Assembly (NCBI GenBank): GCA_964017065.1
Contig: OZ024784.1
Span: 7,421,152 to 7,485,151, forward strand
Source: Haliclona indistincta
Lineage: Eukaryota > Porifera > Demospongiae > Haplosclerida > Chalinidae
Length of the DNA: 64,000 nucleotides
Reading direction: 5' to 3'
In this document: one piece after another, positions 44,476-55,400 of the stretch
Layout: the number at the start of each line of letters is the position of its first letter
Numbering within the stretch: position 1 is the first letter of the stretch
The notes under the pieces: model-generated
What the model was told of the DNA's origin: nothing
Database searches by the model: none
What the model saw: the letters and a program-made list of their open reading frames with translations, nothing else
Program-made: the position numbers and the translations under genes

Positions 44476-47400
44476 ATGCAATTACCACAGCATCACCCGT
44501 CAGTATCTAGCGCAGGAATTGGAGGACACGAAGAGAGGAGACCTCCTGAACTACTCGAAGCTGTGTTCAAATGGGTGAGCTTGAAGGAGTTGGTGTTTGT
44601 GTTCGTCGCCTGCAATGTGATGGCAGCTCTACTGCACGACAAGGACAGACTGGAGTTCAAACCGGTGTGGAACCAGTCACTGAGTGCGAACAGCTATCAA
44701 AACAAAAAGTTCCCTCTGCAAAGAGAAAAAATGTATGTGTATAAGTTGTACATGTAGTATTGCATGGTGTGGTATACATTGCCTCTTCCTGCAGTCCTCT
44801 ACCAGTAGTAACTGATCTAGATAGTGATGGAGTGATAGGTATGTTCAATTATCATTGTGACCATGTATTTCTATGTGAAACAGATGTGCTGATGGTGACT
44901 CCTGATGGCAAACTACAGTGCCACATTATGAGGAGTGGACCACGTTACCTTGGAACAGGATTGCTAGACAACAATAAAGTTATACAGGTCAACAGTATAT
45001 TTGTTCATTGACAGCAAAAATCACATTATGATTGCATTCATTATAGATATCATTGAGTGATTACAATGATGTGTCTCGACCGGTTGCCCTAGCAACAGGT
45101 TTTATTGATCAGTACCAATCCATGGTTCAAATACGAAAACAGGTAATTTCAATAATAATTTATTAATAAAAATTAGGCTCAATTCTTTGTTGGTTTCATG
45201 AGATTGTAGTTGTTTTGTTTGCTGATTGGACAGTGCTCAGCTTCGATGAAAATCTTAACTTACTGTGGAAAAGACGACCAGAAAACACCACCATGATATC
45301 AAGGTAATAAAACTCAGTTCCTTACTATAGTAGTAATCTTGTGTGTACACTGTACAGTGAGGCAGCCATTTTAGTGTCTCCTTTGCAAGTTCAGGGGAAA
45401 AGTGACAGAGGTAGTGTGATAGTGGGAGGAAGAGTGGACAGCAACATCAAACAAGAGGAGGACAGCTTTACAAAGTGAGCAGATAGAATGACGAGGAGAT
45501 AATTCTCATCCATACTAGGAAGAGACGAGGAGAGAGATTGCACAATGAAGAAGACACTGTGAGTAGCCATTGGTGGTCTTTAGTTTCCATAACCACTTTG
45601 TAAAATCTTCAGCTTCAATCTCTTGTGCATTATTCTACGTTCACTCTCACTGGTCAGTCTGGAAAGACATTGTGGAGTCATAAACGAGGAGACTTTGAGG
45701 TGACTCAGGCATACTCACTGGAGAGCTCATCGTTCAGACACATCAAGCTGTTCCTGCATACCGGACAGGGCCATGTTGGTGAGGTGTCATGGCACCAATA
45801 CAGCACTGCTGTTCAAACTGTTCTGGTCAGCTTTCTGTCTGTGTGTGTAGTAGCTAGTCTTTGTTCTGTATTTCAATACTCGACTAGTCTATAGTTGTAG
45901 TGATGTTCTTTTATCCAGCCACACTCCTGGTCTACTGACAGTGACACGATCATTGATTTGGCACATTTCAGAAAAAATCGAAAACGAACAGACCAGCCAG
46001 CCATGACAGAACATATCAGTAAAGGTAACTTGCTCTCTCATTCTCTTCCCTTTCAGGTCCTTTTATTCCTTTTTCTTCACAGTTGGTGATTTAGCTATTG
46101 ACCATCTGGCAGGCTATGCATTTGGTGGAATGCGTCCTCATTCACCAGTAGAGCACATCGAGAGCCCCAATGTGGTGCTAATACACTCTATGAAGGTAAT
46201 AGTACTGTAGTCAAAATCAATGTCAACACTGCATGACACAATGACTGTTCTAGGCCTTGTTACACTTTTCCAAAGAAGCAGTTAACATTTTTAGTCCTGG
46301 TTTTGTTGCTGACTGTACCATACGCCTTGTCATTGTCATCTTATCACCTGATTGGTTTTCAAGCCAAAGGAGGTACCTGTAGACACACATCCAGGCAGTA
46401 GCATCACGTGCACTGTAAGTCAGGTGACAGTATCTCGTGATCTACTAATGCACTGCAGAGCTACGATAAATTCAGTTTAGATGGTGGTATCTGTAGTTAT
46501 TTGGACAACCTATAATGATGCTAGGTAAATGGACCAACTTTTTTGCCATCACTGCCAGCAAAACATGCTGTAGTATACTGCTTATTGCTAGTCCTAATTG
46601 AGGTGAGCCTGAGCGAGCCCCACATTGATTGGCACAATGGCCCACATGGCGGGGAATGTATCTATCTGGCACACGTGTAGTGTTTGTCCTTTATCAGTGT
46701 TCCTGAGAACTAGGAAACACCTTTTTAGCACGTGCGCACATTATAATTGGCGCTTGGTTTCAAACAAGATATCTGGCATTCTGGCAATGATGCAGATGAC
46801 TCAGGGATGACAACAACAGAGATCAGAGACACCTGAAAAGCAACAACTTTTACACGACAAGGCCGCTACCAGAAAGTGGCGATGAGAGGCACAGTCACCC
46901 GATCGAAAGACGACTAGAGCGACAAAGGGAATATTATCTATGGAAGGGCCTACCCGAGACGCCGGCGGAAAGCAGTAGCTGCAACAGAGTAAACAGTAGG
47001 TACGTCTAATGAGCTTGTGTGTGATAGCAGTAGAGCCTGCAGTGAGTGAGGAGACCGAGGAACTCTAGGAATCACAGGAATCACATCTTCCAGGAATCAC
47101 ATCTTCCAGGTACACAGGTTTGTTCCCAAGATGCCTAGGCAAGGAACACACTCAGCAAGAGATGGTTAGAGAAAGCGCACCATATCTGAACATAACCAAA
47201 CTATTAAACTGCACTGATTCTATTCACCATCAACAAACCCATTAGCGTTGTTAAATAATACTTACATGTACAATCAACATTATTGTACAAAAATCCTGCA
47301 AAAATCTGTGGTAAAACTGGTGCTCACATAATAGACACAGTCTTATCTGTACTAAAATTTGGACTCACCACATAACCTGGTGCAAGTAATAGTTAGAAGT

Positions 47401-50400
47401 TATACACAACGATACTAACGAGGCTAAATTACATCAACGCTCAGGCTTGCCCCTGCCATTCCGTGAATGTACTAGTTAATACTATTGTTGCTTGTTAGTA
47501 TCCAGCAATAGTGAACAGGATTTGATAGGAGACACAGAATAACAAACACATGACTGAACAAACTGTTGCTTCTACAGTAATACAGTGTTACTCAGTTTTC
47601 AAGTAATCAAAGTTGGTCTTCTCTCTCAGTTACATATTCAGATGTAGTCATAATCTTGGTTTTGTTGTTGTGGTGAGCTGACTGTAGCATACGCCATGTT
47701 GTGTTTCATCATCATCTTATGAGTTGACCGGTTGATGTCTGCTGCTCTACTCTGATCACCATTATTATCAGAAGATCTGGACTTGATGCTTGGAAGAATA
47801 ATCACAACATAGTTTAATAGTTTGCATAACCTGGCTTACCTTGTGTTTCTTATCTTCAAGCACAAGAAGGCTACTAGCAGTAGTAGCCCCAAGATAGTGA
47901 ATGTAGCACTTACTGCATATACTGATAGCATTACTGTGCTGACCTGTACACTACCACTGGTGGTTGCTATGGTAACAGATAGTGACTGCATAGTAGTAGT
48001 TGCTATGGTAGCAGATAGTGACTGCATACTAGTAGTTAGTGTGGTACCAACTGATACTGGTGTTGGCAGTGCCTGCAGGGTTGATGAGATAATTATGTAG
48101 TTCAAAGTTGACGACACCTGGGCTCCTGATGACACACTCTTGAATGCTGTGATCTGTAGCAAATCAAGTTAGTTGTAGCATAATTTACAGATAACGTACT
48201 ATAGTACAAGATGATGGTAGAGGAGTACGTGGGTAAACAACAGGTGAGCCCACAGCAGCACACTCTGACATAATATTGTGGAGAAGCAGAACGATTGAGT
48301 TAGTGCAGAGTGGTAGTGATGTGTTAGTAGGCTGGAGTACAGGAGTGATGATAGAGGGTCTGATAGATACATTCACAGCATTACTGATCTCACACCAGTA
48401 GTAGCCTAGTGTGGAGGCGCTGGCAGTGAAAGAAATCTGTCTGTTACTAGTTCCAAAATCAGCGAAGTCGTAAGCATCACTAGTGTCTCCAGGCAGTATA
48501 GGTGTACCACTGACACCAGCATCACAAGCACTCTGAGTCCAGTACCACATGACAATGTCAAGTGATGAACCAGTGATACACTGAAGTGATATGAACCTGT
48601 CCACTGGATTACAGTTCAGTTCAGATGGTGGTTGGGTTGCGTATCTATAGCCACCTGGACAACCTGTTAAACAGTGATTTTAGTAACAGTAATAGTAAAC
48701 TGACTCACTCTGACTATGAACTGATCTTGTTGTGACGAGTAACAGCACACACTGTAGGAACGGACTGCTCATTGCTATGTTACGTTAGGACTGTATAGTC
48801 AATTACCACCGTATATAGCTGTGTGTTCTCTAAATCTTAAACACACATAATTACTGTCTATCAACATCTGGAGTTGGTTCATGCTCACCAACTGAGCTCA
48901 CTTGTGTAGAAGCAATAGTATTTACTTATTTTTCATTTGCAGGGTTTAGAGGTGCTCCACTTCCAAAATGGTCGCCCTCTATTCACTCTTCCTCTCTCTC
49001 CCTCTCATGCGAGTCATGCTGACATTGACTCTGATGGTGTGATTGAGAGTGTCCATGCAGTAGTGAGCCCTGGGGATGGTGAGTGAGTACTATGGCACCA
49101 GTGTGTGTGTGTCACATACTGTCTATAGAAGGAGACTACTCTTCTCCTGAATGTTATGGTCAAGCTGTCACTCTCTCTACTGTTGCAAAGGTAATGCACA
49201 CTATGATAGTGCTATAAAGTTGTACTTCATGGTCACTTGATAGCATATATTCAGTCACTCAATTTGTGAAGCAACTCACTGGACGGAAATGTTCATAGCT
49301 ACAGACAGTAAGTAAAATACGAGCTTGATAAAACAGTACAACTACACTCCACCATATTGGGTATACTGACTCTCTTTCTGCTGTATACATAATTTAGTAA
49401 CTTCATTATTTTGTTATCAGAATGGTTACCAAATCTTAGTAAGTTGGGAAGGAAGAAGGTTAATCACGCCATTACAGAACCACTGTCACCTGTACTAGTG
49501 AAGAGGTGAGCATTGCCCGCACTCCATCCTTCAACTTAGCTCTTCTGTTCCAGCTCATCCCATCAGCATCCTCTCAAACTATCTCAGGTCCACTCTAATC
49601 TCAGCTTCAACCTGCAACAGGGTGCAGTGTATGATAGTGTGTTTGTACTCAGTAGTGGGCGTGTCACTAGTATTGGACCACACGGGCAGTTCAACTGGCA
49701 GGTACGAGGGTCATTAGTAGCAGCATCATCTTCTTCCTCTCCTCTAGGTAGACACACCAGCAGACTGGGATGAGATGACAGACACAATATATTCACCTGA
49801 TCAAGACCCTCAGTCTTTCCCAGCCGTGTTTGCACGTGAGTCCTTCACACCCTCTGCACTTCCCTACCCACTCAAGATGTTTGGTCCTAAGGTGAGCTAC
49901 ATTTCAGAATAAGTATCTTAAATGTCGCACAAAAAGTTTTTACATCAAAGCAGCACCAAAGCATGAAATTTACTCTTATTGCCGTACATTTTATATTGGA
50001 GCATGAAATTTGTATGTTGGACTTGTTTACCTAATTCAATCATTATTTGTAATGTGTTATCCTCTCTGCAGACTCATGTACTTATTGTTGGACACTCCAT
50101 GGCCTCCATTCTGTCTCTAGCTGATGGTAGCGAAGCTGCTGAGATGGTTCTTCCCTGCCCTCCTATAGACAGACCTGTGCTTGCTGATTTTACTGGAGAT
50201 GGAGTGACAGACTTCATGTTGATATGTGCTAACAAGTATGCTAAACAGTAGTAGAAAGAGTGACAGTTAAGTTGTCTTCATCGTTTTCTAGAGTTGTTGG
50301 ATTTTCACCAGTTCATCACTCAGGGTTCCTACAGACCACATTTCTGAGCATGTTTGTAGGGCTAGTGATAGTAGTAGTGGCTGTGTATACCAGGCAAAGG

Positions 50401-50442
50401 ACAGGATTATTGATGCCTCGTGAAAAACTAGCACAAGATTAA
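44476..50442 (+). CDS. FG-GAP repeat membrane protein (related to the plant At3g51050 type)
   Basis: Eighteen exons (44476-44732, 44795-44838, 44884-44987, 45047-45142, 45203-45303, 45358-45474, 45519-45558, 45613-45825, 45919-46024, 46083-46195, 48943-49078, 49129-49190, 49244-49307, 49421-49505, 49554-49701, 49748-49893, 50072-50235, 50291-50442) give 715 residues. A signal-anchor helix near the N-terminus (ELVFVFVACNVMAALL) is followed by a luminal beta-propeller with Ca-binding FG-GAP loops (DLDSDGVI, DIDSDGVIES, DFTGDGVTD) and a C-terminal helix (SMFVGLVIVVVAVY) with a short tail. The layout resembles plant FG-GAP proteins; I know no vertebrate name. Intron 10 (46196-48942) is 2.7 kb and hosts an antisense gene. 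AATAAA lies at 50462. Confidence 0.85.
46290..46520 (-). pseudogene. Decayed copy of the nested Ig-like receptor gene
   Basis: Two stretches match the neighbouring receptor gene in the same orientation and order. 46296-46345 resembles its last exon (47650-47735; shared GCATACGCC-type core and CATCTTAT). 46465-46510 resembles the start of its Ig-like exon (48610-48665; shared GATGGTGG and GGACAACCT). The middle is missing and no reading frame survives. Confidence 0.6.
47070..47112 (+). repeat. Short direct repeat
   Basis: AGGAATCACATCTTCC is repeated back to back. Otherwise nothing is recognised between 46521 and 47637. Confidence 0.7.
47638..48772 (-). CDS. Small Ig-like type I receptor with tyrosine-motif tail, nested antisense
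   Basis: Exons 48709-48772, 48200-48663, 47840-48153 and 47638-47788 give 330 residues. The signal peptide is MSSPFLQCVLLLVTTRSVHS. An extracellular domain with paired Cys and the Ig-typical STLGYYWCEISNA follows, then a Ser/Thr-rich stalk containing two diverged copies of an 11-residue unit (MQSLSATIATT). One transmembrane helix (FTILGLLLLVAFLCL) precedes a cytosolic tail ending in MAYATVSSP and DYDYI. The tyrosines have YxxV/YxxI spacing as in ITIM/ITAM-like or SH2-binding motifs. The gene lies wholly in intron 10 of the FG-GAP gene on the other strand. Family unknown to me; likely multicopy, since a decayed copy sits 1.1 kb away. Confidence 0.8.
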
Positions 50443-50765
50443 TTATTTTTGTGAATACTGTTAATAAAAATTAATGGTCAGACCATCATGATTGCTTATA
50501 CTATCACCAAGAATTCGTTCCTATCACTGAAAGAAACCTCATGAGTTGAAGAAATACCAGTGAGGTTGAGCATTAAAGCTATCAAATTAGGCAAAATTAT
50601 AGTAAATTTAATGGTTTTCAAATTGCTTCTGATTCAGTTTGCTCAATCTATAGAATAATCCCTACATATCATTGCATAGAATGTTAATCTACTTAAACAA
50701 AGACAAATTACTAGAATACTGTATCAGGTATGATTGAATAGTTTGAGTTTATGGTCTTGTTGAGT

Positions 50766-51967
50766 TCACTTAAGCTGACTGTGTGCTTTTAGTGTCATTC
50801 CGAGAGAATTTTCCAGCTTTCTTTGAAGTTCCTTTCTTTTGAAATAGATGCCGTGATTGGGGGCAGCGACTGAGTGCTCTACAAGAGCACGGTGAAATTC
50901 TCTGTAATATTTGTCTTTTGCTGCAGCTTCAATGTAAAAAGCCTTACGTGCAGGCGTGGATATTCAGGAGAAACTAGGTCCTTGCCAAAGGCAAAACTGG
51001 TACGAAAAGCCAATGAAGTGTAAAACTTCACAAATTTTGTAATCACAGCAGCTTTTTTCGTATCAGCAAACCTGTGTTTGTTCACAACTGCAGCATCTGT
51101 GTATGTCAAGAGGTGGTTGGAATCGCCTAATGGAGGTGACACAATAGCAAGAGTATGCTTCTGCCTGTCCTTTTTGATTGCTTTTTGAAGAGTCTCGCCC
51201 ATATTCTCCGAGTAAGCGTACATCAAGATATGCTTAGAATCAACTGCCTCATGAACAAGCTTATCGTGGTGGTCATGAAAAGTGCCATCACTGCCAGGAT
51301 TTTTTCCACTTTGCTGCTTTCCAAAATCAATAAATTCTCCAATGTCTTTGATCAGATCACCATCTAAAGGGCCATCTGTGCCTTCTAAAGCTCCTTTGCC
51401 ATCATGATCATCAACATATCCGTCTAAGTAGAGCATAGGAAGTCCCCAACTTCCTCGAAAGTCACCAGCCAAAAGAATTTTGTGGCCTTGGTCTTCAGCC
51501 TGATCTAAGACCTTTTTCAGCTGGTCAAAAGAGCTCCAATCCTTCAGTAGTGGAGTGGTAGGATGATGGTCCTTATCGACTAGCTCCATCAGAAAGCTGG
51601 CACATTGAAGTGTTGGCACACCATACAATCGACTACTTGAAGTAACGGAGTGCACAGCAGAAGGAGCATATTCCTCTTCCGTTACTGTAAAGTGATCATC
51701 CAGAGGCTGCAGATTACCTGTCTTGACGATTTCTCCCAAAAGAATTGTGTCCACTTCCATTACATCGTATGCATCGGGGCCATCGCCTAAATACTTGGAT
51801 CTGAAGTATTTTAAATTGTACGGGTCTGCATCGGTGAATATCTCGACCTGCTCGCCAGTCTGTTTTTTAAATTCGTCAACAATGAATCTCTTGAGCCCTT
51901 CTAGCTTGTCGTTGGCAACGTCGGGAATGTAAGGAAAAATTGCTACACGAAGTGGTTCTGAAGACAT
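50766..51967 (-). pseudogene. Thiaminase I-like (periplasmic-binding fold) gene with a frameshift
   Basis: Thiaminase I replaces the thiazole of thiamine with a nucleophile and is known mainly from bacteria. The main ORF (51967-50879) is a single exon with no signal peptide. It matches the thiaminase I layout: VAIFPYIPDV at the start, DVMEVDTILLGEIV, GVPTLQCASF with the candidate catalytic Cys at residue 122, AYSENMGET with the likely acidic partner at residue 254, and YTDAAVVNKH. At about 50955 the frame breaks: the last roughly 60 residues expected for the fold, including ARKAFYIEAAAKDKYY, continue in another frame to a stop at 50766. This is consistent with a one-base loss or a sequence error. 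Intronless and bacterial in character, it suggests horizontal transfer; family assignment is from motif order only. Confidence 0.6.
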
Positions 51968-52410
51968 CTTCTTGCGAATGCAGTAGGTTGCTGCTAGCTA
52001 AATTCCGCAATGCATGAATTGAAGTCAAGTTAAATTAAAAAGAGACCATACATGATTGCTTGCTGTTTCTTTGTACGTGCTCTTACGAGTAAAGCACACG
52101 TACAAGTGCTTGGCTTACGAGCTAAGCTATTCTTGGCTTCTTGCAACACCATACCTGATTAGGTAGATGGGTGTATTACAGGTTGTGAAACCTATGGTGA
52201 AACTCAATTGCAGTTGGGACTCTAGCATGTGGCCATATTAGAGAAGTGACCGTTAACTCTGTAATATATAGACTCTATTACGTCGCTCTCTCTCTCCTGT
52301 CTGCGATGGTTATGTTACTGCATTAACAAAAATTGAAATTTTCTTACAGATTGGTAAAAATATCACACTGTTCTCTAATAAACAGGACAACCTGCAGTAT
52401 CATAATTGAA
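51968..52410. other. Intergenic spacer without recognised features
   Basis: This is the stretch between the start of the thiaminase-like ORF and the SACM1L stop. A short inverted pair around 52075-52110 (GTACGTGCTCTTACGAGTAA and its neighbour AAGCACACGTAC) is the only structure noticed. Confidence 0.5.
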
Positions 52411-55400
52411 CTATGAGGTCTTTCTGTGAGTCAGTTTAGGAGAGTCAATAAACTCAGTACCATTGAGGTAGACATACACCATCACTCCTACAACCACAGC
52501 ACCCCAAAACAGCACATAAAATAGTTGCCACTGTGGATCACCTGAAGAGAAACAAAGAGCTTCCTGAACAGCTAATTTTATTGGTTAAGGGGACGATTAC
52601 CAGTTTGCCTAATTAAATATTCATAAAATAATATTAAATCATAGTGTGGAGACAAAAAGCGCTATTAAGCTAAGATAAGTTGTATTGAATGCACCATCGA
52701 CTAATCTATGTATAAAATAGTCCAGGCCAACAACTGCTACGGTAGAATAAGCGCCAAAGCCGATCGCTATAAAACTCGGTTTTTCTACGCCAAATTTCTT
52801 GACGAGCGTGCTAAGGCAAGAAGCGAAGTACTCACCAAACGCTTCTTAAGGATAAACTCTAGGGCGAGATCTATATTGGAAAGAATAGAAGCATCTTGTT
52901 TCCGAAAAATTCCCAATAAATGGCTTAAGGAAGACTCTGAAACACGCCATTTTAGCCATTTATTGAGAATTTTTCGGAAACAAGATGCTTCCAATATAGA
53001 TCTCGCCCTAGAGTTTATCCTTAAGAAGCGTTTGGTGAGTACTTCGCTTCTTGCCTTAGCACGCTCGTCAAGAAATTTGGCGTAGAAAAACCGAGTTTTA
53101 TAGCGATCGGCTTTGGCGCAATTCAGGCTTATTCTGCTATAGCAGTTGTTGGCCTGGACTATTTTATACATAGATTAGCATTCAATACAACTTATCTTAG
53201 CTTTATAGTGCTTTTTGTCTCATTTAATATTATTTTATGAATATTTAATTAGGCAAACTGGTAACTGTCCCCTTAAGGTACAACATGTAACACTTTAACA
53301 GAAAAAGAAACCAGTTAATAATATTCATGCTTTATGAAGCTACACTTTCTTATTAATTTTTCCACAGTACTCTTAGTTATGGATCAATTGAAAGTGATGT
53401 ACAGTCGCCTAGTTATCTTCTCTAAGTTTGAGTGCTGTAGCATAAACAGCATTAGCAGGATGGGCTACACCTACTGGCGAGCGTTAGGTACACTATATGT
53501 GACAATGGCACAAGACAGATAGAAATAAATAGTACAGACACACTGGCCTTCCTGTGCTTCAAATGCATAATTTATGCATCATTTTTCTGAAAATAAAGCT
53601 TGTTTGTTGAATGGCCAGTTGTCGATATGCAGCTATTGAAAGATACAGCTTACTTCATTAAAATCAATGCAAATGTGTATATGACCCAATGGCTAAGGGG
53701 CCAGTAACAGCAGCCTGTGTCAGTCAAGGAACAGCAGATCATTGTGTCAAAATTTGTACAACAGCGATTGGGAATAGCTGGTTGATGATCGATTACCATG
53801 AAATAAACGGTGATTCTTATCACTGTTTCCGATGAAGCGCCACCTTAAATTGGTTATTAATTTATGGTGCACGGTAACTCACTGCTTGGAATGATGATGC
53901 TCATGAATAACATTGACAGCCCAACTAACAATACAAGTGGAACCTGAAGAAATTGAAATCGGTGAACAAGAATATTCGTTTGTGCAAACTGACCATACGA
54001 GCAAGCCAACTGCGCTTCAGCTGCAACGGAGAGGGACCAGTGAGCTCATGCCATTGGTCAACAACATAATTACCTAGAAACAGATCAATAGCATCCTGTG
54101 TGTACAGTATATAGTGAGAGAGGTGATGTGAGTATTGACTACATGTAGCTGACTTGTCTGAATCCATCAGAGAAGTTGTTGTAGTAGTATCGTATCATTG
54201 AGTTGTAGCCATCTTTCACAAGCCCCATCCTGCTCCTCTTGCCTGTCCTGTGTGTGATGAGTACTATCATAATTCTACCAATCATAAATCTTGCCACCAT
54301 TCAAATAATGCATCCATTTTTCGCAGACAGACACAGTGCTTGTCAGCTCAGAAGAGGTAAGTGTTCGGATTTGTTTGTAAGTAGGTACATGTATGTGTGC
54401 CATCAAAAATAAGGCAGTTCATTCAAATACCGCCACAATTATAGGCTGGGGCAACACAGAAAGAAATATAGCTGAACATAAGTGATCTGTTTCTTAGATA
54501 ACACAAAGGTGCATATTCCCAACTGTCATCTTAATATTGCATTCCTATCAAAACCAAGTACCGTAACCCTCGCGCATGCGCCGAGGGTTAATAATACTAT
54601 TCATGCAAGGTGGGCAACAGTAGTCATCATTATATTATCTAAGGACCACCCTAATCTTATCCGACACCAACCGACACACCCTTATTTTATCCGACACCAA
54701 CCGACACACCCTTATTTTCAAACACAGTTCAAGTGAAGCAATGGCACAATCGAGCAGGGATGGTGTTTCTGACAATAAACTAGGTCAGTTAACTGCCTGT
54801 ATAATGCTTTAATAGTTTTAACTTGTAATGCAGGACCACAAGATCTTGCAGCTGTTCATAAAGCTGTTATTAATATTAGGGCAAACTGGACATCGTTTGG
54901 TATTCAACTTGGGCTGGATCAATCAACAATTGATAGTGCAAAGGAAAAGCATCATTCAGATCCCACCAAATGCCTTCTTGAAGTACTTGGTGAATGGTTG
55001 AAAGGGAATTATAATAAAGATGTTCATGGTGACCAATCCTGGAGAAGAGTGTGTGAAGCAACAAGTAGTCCAGCTGGAGGAAACGACACAGAATTGGCCA
55101 AAAAGATAGCAGAACAACACCCGAATAAAGAAGTACCACAGCTAGACACTGGTAAGAAATAAGAAGTGATTTTAGAAGTAATAATTGATCTTTCTTTAGA
55201 TGAATCACTTAACAATTATTTTTTAAAAAACTGTGGATGTGGAGAATGTACTTTATCATCCATTATTCTAAAGGATTGCCCAAATCCAAAGCTTGATGAA
55301 TCAGTGCCCATCATAAGACACAATCTTGTTGCAAAGCAAGAATTAAGAACAGTGTTAAAACTCAAGAGAGAAACAATTGAATTGATTAAAAAATTTAAGG

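Noticed and set aside
52708..53171. Two overlapping basic-protein ORFs on opposite strands
   Set aside because: They are the two arms of one palindrome translated in both directions.
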